Assembly (NCBI RefSeq): GCF_000428845.1
Contig: NZ_AUAS01000002.1
Coordinates: 186,001 to 250,000, forward strand
Length of the DNA: 64,000 nucleotides
Source: Dyadobacter alkalitolerans DSM 23607
Lineage (GTDB): Bacteria; Bacteroidota; Bacteroidia; Cytophagales; Spirosomataceae
Direction of reading: 5' to 3'
This document shows, in pieces, positions 28,645 through 37,720 of this stretch; the first letter of the stretch is position 1, and every line of letters begins with the position of its first letter. The notes under the pieces were generated by a model. The model had not been told where the DNA came from. It was given only the letters and a program-made list of their open reading frames with translations, and searched no databases. The translations under genes and the position numbers were made by a program.

Positions 28645-29688
28645 ATGGACGCCTCCGCTACGCTTACTGAACGTTACTGGAAATGGGAAGAAAAAGTTGC
28701 ATTCCGTTTTTTCTTTATTTTTTTTCTGCTCTACATTGCTCCCTGGACCTGGCCGTCCAGCATGCCCTTCACCGGCGACTTACTTAGTTTTTTCAACGAC
28801 CTGCACTGGGGCGCGGCGGATTGGCTGATTCAGCTGGTGAAAAAACATATCCTGCACATCGATATTAAGATTACGCCTAACGGCAGCGGCGATACGATTG
28901 ATGACTGGACCTGGAATGGGATCATGCTGTTCATTTCCTTTATCGGGACCGCGATCTGGTCGCTTGTGGATGCACGAAGACGGGAGTATAATGCACTGTA
29001 CACGTGGCTGCAAGTGATTGTACGTTACCAGCTGGCAATGAGCATGTTTACTTACGGGTTTATCAAAATTTTCCCGATGCAGATGCCGGAACCCAGTATT
29101 AGTCAGCTTGCCACGCCGCTTGGCGAATTCACGTCAATGCGTTTTGCGTGGCTTTTTATTGGCTCCTCTCCCTCCTACGAGATATTTTCAGGCATTTGCG
29201 AAGTGCTCGGTGGATTGCTCATGCTCTCGCGGCGCACCACGGCTTTTGGTGCGATGATCCTGGCATACGGAAGAGGTGGCTATATGTCCCTGGACAAACC
29301 TACTGTTACCGAGGGATTTTTCGATGTGGAAGCATTTGAGGTTAACAAAAAGCCGCTAACGCTTCTTGCGGACACAACCCGCTGGGATAATGTGATTTTT
29401 GAAAAATGGAATGGCGGCAGCATCAAACGTCAGCCTGCGGACAGCCCGCTGATGCGCTATGGACGGGAGTATTTTACTTACAAAGCGGACACTGCAAAAA
29501 AGACATTTGAAATGCAATACAAGGACTCAACCCGCAACTTCACATTGCATTATAAAGAACCGGACAGCTCGCGAATGCTCCTTTACGCGAAAAGCGGCAA
29601 TGATTCGCTGCACATTCTTTTGCGCAAAAAGAGCCAGCCATTCCGCTTGAATGAACCTATGCACTGGGTGCATAACAGCATAAGATAA
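28645..29688 (+). CDS. DoxX-like membrane protein with internal deletion
   Basis: 347 residues from ATG 28645. The first ~200 residues contain DoxX-type membrane helices (FRFFFIFFLLYIAPW, TWNGIMLFISFIGTAIWSLV, YGFIKIFPMQMPEP, EVLGGLLMLSRRTTAFGAMIL). The C-terminal ~110 residues (GFFDVEAFEVN, LADTTRWDNVIFEKWN, FRLNEPMHWVHNSIR) are the soluble tail seen in longer relatives. Relatives have about 80-100 further residues between these parts, with the fifth and later helices. Here AFGAMILAYG jumps to a short RGGYMSLDKPTVTE stretch and then the tail, around 29268-29310. Function of the family is unknown; this copy is probably impaired. Confidence 0.7.
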   Translation: MDASATLTERYWKWEEKVAFRFFFIFFLLYIAPWTWPSSMPFTGDLLSFFNDLHWGAADWLIQLVKKHILHIDIKITPNGSGDTIDDWTWNGIMLFISFIGTAIWSLVDARRREYNALYTWLQVIVRYQLAMSMFTYGFIKIFPMQMPEPSISQLATPLGEFTSMRFAWLFIGSSPSYEIFSGICEVLGGLLMLSRRTTAFGAMILAYGRGGYMSLDKPTVTEGFFDVEAFEVNKKPLTLLADTTRWDNVIFEKWNGGSIKRQPADSPLMRYGREYFTYKADTAKKTFEMQYKDSTRNFTLHYKEPDSSRMLLYAKSGNDSLHILLRKKSQPFRLNEPMHWVHNSIR

Positions 29689-29697
29689 TCCGCTGAC

Positions 29698-31353
29698 TTA
29701 CTGGCCTTTCGCAAGATATTTAAAGAAGTAACTATCCGCCTTCCCCAATTGCTGACTCACAATGTATCCCGGCCCGAAATCGCGAATTTCTGGCGGGAAC
29801 CTGAAACTAATCTCATAGTGCGTCGCGCTGAAAATAAGCTCTTCGGCTGCGGTTAAAGAAGCGAGGAAAAACAAGAAGCCAGCGCAGTAAAGCAATCTGC
29901 TTTTAGATTTTACCAATGAAACAAATTGCTTTCCTACGAAAATACTGAGAATAAATATGGAAGGCATGCAAACCTTAATAGCCCAATCATTCCAGGTGCC
30001 AAGAATAATAAATGGAATAAGAGTTAAAGAAAATATAGCAGTGAAAATAATTCGTGTCTCGTCAGTGCTCAAATGATTGATTCTGTAATGTATGATGGGC
30101 AAAATAAAAATAAATTCAACCAAAATAAATAGCAGATATCTTTTCGAAAAATCATCAAAAACCAGAATGGAGAAGTGAATTGGAAATGAAAAATCATTAG
30201 ATAATATAAATAAGATCAGCACACAGAATAAAATAAATGCAGAAAGGTTAATCAACGTAAAAGAAAGATACTGCTTCCAATGATTGAAAAAATGAGGGAT
30301 AAAAAAAGGCACTAATCCCAGCAAGCACAATGGCGACCAGAGAATAAGTGACACCACAGCAATGGGCAGAATCTGATTGAGAGTGGGATTAATATATCTT
30401 CGATTTAATAAAATGGCAATCATAATCCACGCAGGAATACAATGTTGTGGGGACCAATATAGATTGCACATATTTGAAAAATAAAAGAATGGTGTCAGCC
30501 AAGTCTCAGCACGGTCTTCGGTCATATGGAAAAGCAGATTTGCAACGTAGTCGAAGCCGCCGAAGAAACATATGCTGATAAAGATGCAAAACATGCCTCG
30601 CAGGCTCTTGTGCGCTTGGGAAAATGCGACGAGTAACAGAGAAAGCAATGTGCCGGAATAGGAGAAGGCAAACAAAGCCAGATTTGCGGCCTTCCATCCG
30701 AAAACCTTCCCTACAAGTGCAGCAGGTAGATAATAAGCAAAATAATAGACGTACGGCTTGTCCGTAGCATACCCGAACCGCTCCCCCATGTATGCAGGCG
30801 TAAACCAAACCGGCCATGGATCCACAGTCAAATGCCACAGCAACGAGCTCCTGATTCCCGAGTCGAAATTCCGGTAACCAATGCCGCCAATGCTTGAAAA
30901 CAGGAGCCATACAAAAGTTAATGTTGCCAGAAAAATCAAGGCTTTGCGATGATTCAACGCATAGTAATAAGCATGACGGACTGACTTCAAAACTTGATTG
31001 AATTGAACTGTTTTCGAGAAAGATCTATAAAGAGAAAAACAAATTAACGCGTTCAATAAGATAGCGAGCTCCAATTTTAAGTAGCCATTTATAAAAATAA
31101 TGACTGGTAATATTAGATAAATAAATGACAGAACGATTAAAACATTGGTAAAATTAGCACTGTCGACAGTTTTAAAATTATGAGAAGATGCTACATTTTT
31201 AGATGGCTTATAAACTTTCTTTCGATTTAGAATAAAATTATAGCCGGATACAAATGAAATGACTTTTGGTTTTGAAGTGACATAATTGATCATAACGGAA
31301 GGGAATTTAATATATGGCCAATAGGTTTCATGGTTGACATCCGTGGATATCAC
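29698..31353 (-). CDS. Polytopic membrane protein, GT-C-like, unknown
   Basis: 551 residues if started at GTG 31351-31353; ATG 31291-31293 is an alternative start and I cannot decide between them. About ten membrane helices are visible. The first large loop (YRNFDSGIRSSLLWHLTVDPWPVWF) and PYVYYFAYYLPAALVGKVFG resemble integral membrane glycosyltransferases of the GT-C type and related polytopic proteins, but no named family is certain. The gene and the 200 bp upstream are clearly more AT-rich than neighbours, with many AAA/ATA/TTA codons, which suggests a different origin. Confidence 0.6.
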   Translation of the reverse strand: MISTDVNHETYWPYIKFPSVMINYVTSKPKVISFVSGYNFILNRKKVYKPSKNVASSHNFKTVDSANFTNVLIVLSFIYLILPVIIFINGYLKLELAILLNALICFSLYRSFSKTVQFNQVLKSVRHAYYYALNHRKALIFLATLTFVWLLFSSIGGIGYRNFDSGIRSSLLWHLTVDPWPVWFTPAYMGERFGYATDKPYVYYFAYYLPAALVGKVFGWKAANLALFAFSYSGTLLSLLLVAFSQAHKSLRGMFCIFISICFFGGFDYVANLLFHMTEDRAETWLTPFFYFSNMCNLYWSPQHCIPAWIMIAILLNRRYINPTLNQILPIAVVSLILWSPLCLLGLVPFFIPHFFNHWKQYLSFTLINLSAFILFCVLILFILSNDFSFPIHFSILVFDDFSKRYLLFILVEFIFILPIIHYRINHLSTDETRIIFTAIFSLTLIPFIILGTWNDWAIKVCMPSIFILSIFVGKQFVSLVKSKSRLLYCAGFLFFLASLTAAEELIFSATHYEISFRFPPEIRDFGPGYIVSQQLGKADSYFFKYLAKGQ

Positions 31354-31588
31354 GAAGGAAACAAAAAAGACATGGTTAAAGCTATATTTTAGCTCAACCT
31401 ATGAATATATACGCGGCAATAAAGGTGAAAGAAAAACTAATATTAATGCTTAAATTAAAGACACGAAACATCTTTTAATACGTTGCATTTTTATTGAGAT
31501 TTTTTTAAAAAAATATATTTCGATTTAACGCAACGCTTTGATTTTGATATGGTGTCTATGGGTTTGAATACATAAGATTTTAGTTCGT

Positions 31589-32536
31589 ATGAGAGTTTTT
31601 TTATTGTGCGTCATTTGTTTGCTTTCCGTTGTTTCCTGTAACCAAGTGAACCAGTTGGAGCCACTTGAACCGGAACCAGTGCCTTCGAAAGTGATCGCAC
31701 AAGTGAAACAGTGGTATCCGAATGCAGAAAACCTGGTGTTTAAACCGCTGGTTGAAAAGCTGGTTTGGGAGGCAAAATTCGATGAAGGCGCCAATAAGTA
31801 TGTATCGCTTGCAGACAGCACGAAAATTTGGGAGACGTATCGTTTTAGTGCAGAAAATGCACCTCCAAAAATGTTGGCGCTGGTGGAGAAAAGTGCCTTC
31901 CGGGGAGGAACGTTTAGTGCGAACCGGGACATGATCGGAGCGGTTGCTCCGAATGAATATAACAGGCTGATATATAACCTGCATGGGAGTGACTATAGTT
32001 TTAACTGGGTGTATGTTGATAATAGGGTTGCGGGTGCGGCTTTTGGGGAAACCCTTTACTGGATTTCATATCATGACATGAGCACGCTGCCCAAAAAAGC
32101 ACAAGACTTCATTAATGCTGATCCACAGATCAAATACGAAGGTTTGGAACTGCAAGTTGATATGAGTTATCAAAAGTCTTACGAGGTGCAGGTCAGTTTT
32201 GACAAGGCGGGGGTGAAAACGTACGCAACTTTTATATTCAACGACGAGGGTGATTTACAATGGTTTAGCAGGGCATTCAATGAGCCGGAAGATCTTAATG
32301 GACCTCCCAATTATGATAAACTGCCTGAGGCAATGCAGCAATATCTGGACTCTTCGAAAGAACTAGCCGAATTTTCCAGCCAGCCGATCGCCGGCATGCA
32401 GTGGATGGCGGAGTACCGGGGAGAGAAATGCTACTGGATCCGATATCTCAATAATACCACTTTCGATTTTTGTGATTTGCAGTTTGACAAGGATGGCAAA
32501 CTGGTTAACAAAATGTACTTTATTTATTTTCAATAA
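31589..32536 (+). CDS. Lipoprotein with three PepSY-like modules
   Basis: 315 residues from ATG 31589; lipoprotein signal ending LSVVSC. Three repeats of about 60-70 residues resemble the PepSY-like (BLIP-like) domain: VIAQVKQWYPNAENLVFKP...WEAKF (about 33-85), LPKKAQDFINADPQIKYEGL...YEVQVSFDKAGVKTYATFIFNDEGDL (about 168-225) and LPEAMQQYLDSSKELAEFSS...CDLQFDKDGKLV (about 248-308). PepSY-like proteins are thought to bind or inhibit proteases or sense envelope state; the ligand is unknown. It lies just upstream of an ECF sigma gene (53-bp gap). Confidence 0.7.
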   Translation: MRVFLLCVICLLSVVSCNQVNQLEPLEPEPVPSKVIAQVKQWYPNAENLVFKPLVEKLVWEAKFDEGANKYVSLADSTKIWETYRFSAENAPPKMLALVEKSAFRGGTFSANRDMIGAVAPNEYNRLIYNLHGSDYSFNWVYVDNRVAGAAFGETLYWISYHDMSTLPKKAQDFINADPQIKYEGLELQVDMSYQKSYEVQVSFDKAGVKTYATFIFNDEGDLQWFSRAFNEPEDLNGPPNYDKLPEAMQQYLDSSKELAEFSSQPIAGMQWMAEYRGEKCYWIRYLNNTTFDFCDLQFDKDGKLVNKMYFIYFQ

Positions 32537-32589
32537 AATTGACTATATCGTAATAAATTTACTCACAACGTGCTCATGTTCCGGACTTT

Positions 32590-33174
32590 ATGAAGTTTTT
32601 TCTCTCAAAGAAATTCAGTACCCTGACCTCCTTGGTGAAAGCTTGTCAAAAGCAGGATCCGGGTGCGCAGACTGCATTCTATGAGCGATACAAAGGCCGG
32701 TTAACGGGTGTTTGCCAGCGTTATGCGAGGACAAAAATGGAAGCAGAAGATATTTTTCAGGAAGCATTTATTAAGATTTTCAATAACATTCAGGATTTGA
32801 AGGACCCGGAATCGGTGGATAGCTGGGTTAAAGTAACGGTCGTCAGGACGGCGATTAATTATTATCATCGCACCACGAAGCAACAGGACCTAAATGGTTC
32901 TATTCACAATATGGATATTCAGCTGGAATCCGACGATTATGAAAAAATTGTTGACCAGTTAAATGTGGAAGATTTGCTTGCCATCATCAACGAGCTGCCC
33001 GACAAATACAGGACCATTATAAACCTGCACCTGATCGACGGCTATACACATGCTGAAATTGGCGAATTACTCTCCATTCCCGACGCGACTTCGCGGTCAC
33101 AGTTTATGAGGGGGCGTAATTTGCTGTTAAAAAAATTAGAACTTAAAGGGATCGTGCATCATGAAAACTTCTGA
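32590..33174 (+). CDS. ECF-type RNA polymerase sigma factor
   Basis: 194 residues from ATG 32590. Sigma-70 region 2 (about 25-95: FYERYKGRLTGVCQRYARTKMEAEDIFQEAFIKIFNNI) and region 4 (about 120-180: LLAIINELPDKYRTIINLHLIDGYTHAEIGELLSIPDATSRSQFMRGRNLLLKKL) are clear. It directs polymerase to a specific promoter set. The last 14 bp overlap the start of the next gene, which probably encodes its membrane partner. Confidence 0.92.
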   Translation: MKFFLSKKFSTLTSLVKACQKQDPGAQTAFYERYKGRLTGVCQRYARTKMEAEDIFQEAFIKIFNNIQDLKDPESVDSWVKVTVVRTAINYYHRTTKQQDLNGSIHNMDIQLESDDYEKIVDQLNVEDLLAIINELPDKYRTIINLHLIDGYTHAEIGELLSIPDATSRSQFMRGRNLLLKKLELKGIVHHENF

Positions 33175-34468
33175 GAACAAACTCAATGAGGCACTGCGGT
33201 CAGCCCTTAAACGCAAATTCGACAATTTTGAAAACGCGCCTGACCCGTCTGCATTTGAGAAAATTCGCGCCAATATCAAACCTATTCCGCAGTGGAAATA
33301 TCTGTTTTTCAGCCTGTTGTTTGTCGGCATAGCCGTTACCGGCATCATTACAGACCAACATTTCTTAAAGAACAGAGCTGAGAAACTAACCCTCGTGCAT
33401 GCAGCTGACCTAAAAAATTCCAGTCCGGGATCGCCCGCCGCGGGATCGTCTGCCGCGGCATTGTCTGCCGCAGAATCATCGGTTAAGGAGTCCGCTTTCT
33501 TGAAACGGGGAATTTCAAAAAAGGCGGTTGTGGCAAGTCAGGTTATTCATTTATCAAAGGCAACGTTTAAGAATTCAGATCATGTTGATCAAAACAGTTT
33601 GGCTGGTTCGAAAGGTGAGTTGAACGATAAGTCTTTAAAATCACAGCTGCACGAAATGCCAAACTTCGATGAAAGCGATGTTGAAGATGTTGAATCAGAC
33701 ATTATTGTCAACTCTGAAAAAGCACAGTCTGTCGTGAAACCGGCTGCTGGTGAAGCCATTGACATTACTGCTGATATACTTGATAATCAATCATATAAAT
33801 TTTCAACCGATCATTCCAGCTTACCACATATTGATATTCCAAAGGCTGATGTTAAACCTGTTGTTCGTTATCAAAGAGGCCATTTTAACTGGCTTGTGAA
33901 TGCGGCTGTGCTGCAATCTTACCAGATCCTGACAGTGCCGGCTGGTGGCCAGAGTTTCCAGAATTTCGAGTTCCCTTCTACATTTTCTCTTCGTTCCCTG
34001 GGATATAAAGTCAGTGTAGGTGCAGAGAAAAAAGGTTTCCAGTTTATGCTGCATTATAGCCGTTTTCAGCAATCCTATTCATACGAAATTGCTGGTAATG
34101 ACTATGTTGTACACCCGGTGGACCAGGGTAAATTTGTCGTGATACGACAGGGAACGCGGGTTAGTCAGGAGAATCAATTTAGTCTTTTAGGGGTTGGCGT
34201 CAGCAAGCAGGTGCAATGGGGAAATGCTTCGGTGGGCAAATATTATGCGTCCGCAGGACTGGAATATTCGTATGGTATGATCAGGAAGCAAAGCATTGGC
34301 TGGGTGAATGCGGGCATCGGCAAGCAATTCCCGATTAACAGAAAAACTTCCCTGCACATTGGCCCCTATGCAGAATTCAGTCCGGTGAAATTCACCGGAT
34401 CAGGCGATCCGTTTTATTACCAGCCTTACCGGGTGGGTGTTTCAGCAGGTCTGAGGTTCGGCCGGTAA
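33161..34468 (+). CDS. Membrane-anchored protein with C-terminal beta-barrel-like domain; possible anti-sigma partner
   Basis: 435 residues from ATG 33161, overlapping the sigma gene by 14 bp (translational coupling). A ~45-residue cytoplasmic N-terminus precedes one membrane helix (about 47-65, YLFFSLLFVGIAVTGII). A low-complexity linker follows (PGSPAAGSSAAALSAAESS, from an imperfect ~15-bp DNA repeat at 33424-33478), then a ~200-residue C-terminal part with alternating beta pattern, ending GVSAGLRFGR, as in small outer membrane barrels. One TM with a short cytosolic head and operon position fit an anti-sigma factor, but no named anti-sigma domain is seen, so this is inference. Confidence 0.65.
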   Translation: MKTSENKLNEALRSALKRKFDNFENAPDPSAFEKIRANIKPIPQWKYLFFSLLFVGIAVTGIITDQHFLKNRAEKLTLVHAADLKNSSPGSPAAGSSAAALSAAESSVKESAFLKRGISKKAVVASQVIHLSKATFKNSDHVDQNSLAGSKGELNDKSLKSQLHEMPNFDESDVEDVESDIIVNSEKAQSVVKPAAGEAIDITADILDNQSYKFSTDHSSLPHIDIPKADVKPVVRYQRGHFNWLVNAAVLQSYQILTVPAGGQSFQNFEFPSTFSLRSLGYKVSVGAEKKGFQFMLHYSRFQQSYSYEIAGNDYVVHPVDQGKFVVIRQGTRVSQENQFSLLGVGVSKQVQWGNASVGKYYASAGLEYSYGMIRKQSIGWVNAGIGKQFPINRKTSLHIGPYAEFSPVKFTGSGDPFYYQPYRVGVSAGLRFGR

Positions 34469-34483
34469 TGTGTTGTAAAAGCG

Positions 34484-37400
34484 CTATCTGAAATTTCGAC
34501 CATTGGGAAAAATCTCTGTTTGCACATCCTTGCGGACCTGTGTCCTTTTGTTCACGGCCATTGTAGCATACTCATCCTTTTCATCTGCCCGCGAAAGGGT
34601 CAGAATGTTTGGTTTTTCATCCTCAACGGCTGTCAGTTTTTTGAGTAAAACAGAAAGGTCGTAGCATTTCGATACAATTACATGCGTCACATCTCCTTCT
34701 CGCTGCAACTTCCCTTCAACCATTAACAGTCTGGCATACAGGATTTCCTTTCGGTATTTTTCAAAAAGACTTTGAAATACAACCAGATTTGCAAAGCCTG
34801 TTTCGTCTTCAATGGTAATAAAACAAACCCCGCCGGCAGTTCCGGGCCGCTGCCTTACCAGCACCAGTCCTGCGACTTTCACCTTCATTGCATTTCCGAT
34901 CTGATCCAGTTTTCTGGTTGAAAAAACATTAAGCATTTCCAATTTTTCCCGCACAAAACTGACCGGATGCGCTTTTAAAGACAAGGAAGTAGAAGCATAA
35001 TCCTGAACCACATGCTCCGAAGCGCTCATGCGAGGCAAATTTACGGCTGCTTCCGACGCGCTTTCCGATGGCTGACCTTCAAACAATCCGATAGGCCTGT
35101 CGTTCATTGCGGACACTTCCCAGAGCGCCTGCCGCCGGTCCAGCCCTATGGACCGGAATGCATCGGCATCGGCCAGTTTTTCCAGGGCAGCTTGCGAAAC
35201 ACCTGCATCACGCAGGGTATGAATGTTGGTAAATGGCCTTTGCCTTGCCGTTAGCAGCGCCGCAATATCTTCCTCCCGCATTCCCTTAATCTGCCTGAAA
35301 CCCAGCCTGATCGGGCAGTATGTCCCGGTCTTCTCTTCCAGTAAATTGTCCCATTCGGAGTAATTGATATCCACGGGCCTTACTTCCACATCATGCTTTC
35401 TGGCATCAATGATAATCTGCGCCGGTTGATAAAAACCCATCGGCATACTGTTTAATAATGCAGCGGCAAACACATCGGGATAGTAATATTTCAGATAACA
35501 GGAAACATACACCAGCAATGCAAAACTCGCAGCATGGCTTTCGGGAAAACCATAGCTCCCGAATCCCTCCAATTGCCTGAAAACGCGCAATGCAAATTCC
35601 TCGGTATAACCACGTGCCGTCATACCGGCCACAAGCTTTTTCTCGAACCGGGTTACCATTCCTTTCACTTTGAAAGTAGCCATGCTCCGCCGCAATTCGT
35701 CCGCTTCCGAAGGTGTGAAACCGGCTGCCACAATCGCGATTTTCATAGCCTGTTCCTGAAATAAGGGCACGCCCAATGTCTTGCCCAGAATGTCTTCCAG
35801 TTCTTTGGAAGGATAAATTACTTCCTCTTCCTTATTTCTACGACGTAAATAAGGATGCACCATATCTCCTTGAATAGGGCCAGGACGTACAATAGCAACT
35901 TCAATAACAAGGTCATAAAAACATCTTGGTTTCAATCGGGGCAACATGGACTGCTGTGCACGACTTTCGATCTGAAACACACCGATCGTATCCGCCTTGC
36001 AGATCATATCATAAACACCTTCGTCATTCTGGGGAATGTTGGCCAGCGTATAGTCTTTGTCGTAATGTTTTTTGGCCAGATCAAAAGCTTTCCGGATGCA
36101 AGTGAGCATTCCCAAAGCGAGCACATCAATTTTGAGAAAACCCAGGGTATCAATGTCATCTTTATTCCATTCAATGCAGGTTCTGTCCACCATACGCGCA
36201 TTCATGATGGGGCACAGGTCGGAAAGTTTGCCTTGCGTAATCACGAAACCGCCGGTATGCTGCCCTAGCTGCCGGGGAAATCCAACGTACTGCCTGGTCA
36301 AGTCCAGAATTTTGAGCAAATGCGGGTCATTAGGATTAAATCCCTGTTCAGCAACACGTTTGCCTTCAAACCATTCATCCGTAAATTCCCAGATTGAATT
36401 GGCCAGGCGATTAATAGCATCCAGCGACATTCCCATTGCCTTGGCCACATCACGGATGGCCCCACGCTGATGCATCTGTGTTACCGTAGCCACAATTCCG
36501 GCCCTGTCACGACCGTACTTTTTATAGATATACTGGATCACTTCTTCCCTGCGTTCATGCTCAAAATCCACATCAATGTCGGGTGGCTCATTACGGGCTG
36601 AAGATATGAACCGCTCGAAAAGCAGATCGATTTCCAACGGATCCACCGACGTAATGCCAAGACAATAGCAAATCGTGGAGTTAGCGGCTGATCCCCTGCC
36701 CTGACAAAGTATCTTTTGTTCACGCGCAAACCGGACAATGTCATAAACGGTAAGAAAATAGGGCGCATAATCCATTTCCTCCACGAATTTCATTTCATAT
36801 GCAATCGCATCTTCAATTTTTTGAGGAATGCAATCGCCAAAACGCTCCCTGGCCCCTTTCCAGGTTAGCGTTTCCAGCTCAATCATTACCGAATTACCGG
36901 AGCTCGTAATTTCCTCAGGATAAACATATTTGAGTTCATTCAGCGAAAACTGGCAGGCGTCCGCAATCTCCTGCGTGCGCTGGATTGCATCCGGATATTG
37001 CCTGAACAGCCGCTGCATTTCATCAATGGGTTTCAGGAATCTTTCCCCATTCTGATAAAGCTTAAATCCTGCGTTGTGAATCGTGCATTTTTCACGGATA
37101 CAGGTAAGAATATCCTGCAATTCTCTTCGCACCGGATTATGATAGTACACATCATTGGTGGCCACCATAGGAATGTCCTGCTGATGGGCCAGCTGCGAAA
37201 TCCGGTGCAGCTTCTTCGTATCATCGCCCTGGTACGAGCGGGCCGAAGCGATGTAAACGTTCTTGCCAAAAGCCCTCTTGTATTCTTTTAATGCGTGTTT
37301 GAATTCAGGTTCAAAATCAAAATGACTGTTCAAAGCAGCAGGAGGAACAACTATAAACTTAATTTCACCCGCATGCCGAAAAACATCTGCTTTGTATAAA

Positions 37401-37714
37401 TGACACTGACCTTTTTCCGCCCTCAGGTTGCCTTCGGTTAACAGAGAAGAAAGCCGGGCATAACCTTGTTGCGTAGTGGGATAAGCCAGCAAACTGGGCC
37501 CATCCAGCAAATCCAGGCGGCAAGCCGGAATGATACGAATGTCCTTTCCTTTTGCAGCCGCATGGCCCCGGACAATTCCAGCCAGGCTGTTCCGGTCCGT
37601 GATCGCGATTTTTTTGTATCCAAATAGCAATGCCTGCTGCACCAATTCCTCCGGGTGCGATCCACCACGAAGGAAGCTGAAATTAGTCGTCACCTGTAAT
37701 TCCGTGTAGCACAT
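34484..37714 (-). CDS. dnaE2: Error-prone DNA polymerase DnaE2
   Basis: 1076 residues from ATG 37712-37714. It contains an N-terminal PHP domain (TELQVTTNFSFLRGGSHPEELV, KIAITDRNSLAG), the C-family polymerase core with the catalytic aspartates in PPDIDVDFEHERREEVIQYIYKKYGRD, and a C-terminal OB-fold (VAGLVLVRQRPGTAGGVCFITIEDETGFANLVVF). The length fits DnaE2 and is shorter than replicative DnaE (about 1150-1200). It performs mutagenic translesion synthesis with ImuA and ImuB. The gene starts 6 bp after the imuB stop, so both share an operon. Confidence 0.95.
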   Translation of the reverse strand: MCYTELQVTTNFSFLRGGSHPEELVQQALLFGYKKIAITDRNSLAGIVRGHAAAKGKDIRIIPACRLDLLDGPSLLAYPTTQQGYARLSSLLTEGNLRAEKGQCHLYKADVFRHAGEIKFIVVPPAALNSHFDFEPEFKHALKEYKRAFGKNVYIASARSYQGDDTKKLHRISQLAHQQDIPMVATNDVYYHNPVRRELQDILTCIREKCTIHNAGFKLYQNGERFLKPIDEMQRLFRQYPDAIQRTQEIADACQFSLNELKYVYPEEITSSGNSVMIELETLTWKGARERFGDCIPQKIEDAIAYEMKFVEEMDYAPYFLTVYDIVRFAREQKILCQGRGSAANSTICYCLGITSVDPLEIDLLFERFISSARNEPPDIDVDFEHERREEVIQYIYKKYGRDRAGIVATVTQMHQRGAIRDVAKAMGMSLDAINRLANSIWEFTDEWFEGKRVAEQGFNPNDPHLLKILDLTRQYVGFPRQLGQHTGGFVITQGKLSDLCPIMNARMVDRTCIEWNKDDIDTLGFLKIDVLALGMLTCIRKAFDLAKKHYDKDYTLANIPQNDEGVYDMICKADTIGVFQIESRAQQSMLPRLKPRCFYDLVIEVAIVRPGPIQGDMVHPYLRRRNKEEEVIYPSKELEDILGKTLGVPLFQEQAMKIAIVAAGFTPSEADELRRSMATFKVKGMVTRFEKKLVAGMTARGYTEEFALRVFRQLEGFGSYGFPESHAASFALLVYVSCYLKYYYPDVFAAALLNSMPMGFYQPAQIIIDARKHDVEVRPVDINYSEWDNLLEEKTGTYCPIRLGFRQIKGMREEDIAALLTARQRPFTNIHTLRDAGVSQAALEKLADADAFRSIGLDRRQALWEVSAMNDRPIGLFEGQPSESASEAAVNLPRMSASEHVVQDYASTSLSLKAHPVSFVREKLEMLNVFSTRKLDQIGNAMKVKVAGLVLVRQRPGTAGGVCFITIEDETGFANLVVFQSLFEKYRKEILYARLLMVEGKLQREGDVTHVIVSKCYDLSVLLKKLTAVEDEKPNILTLSRADEKDEYATMAVNKRTQVRKDVQTEIFPNGRNFR

Positions 37715-37720
37715 ATTTAG

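Noticed and set aside
33420..33480. Phase-variable tandem repeat in the linker of the sigma partner
   Set aside because: The ~15-bp units are imperfect and a multiple of three, so unit loss would change linker length only, not the frame.
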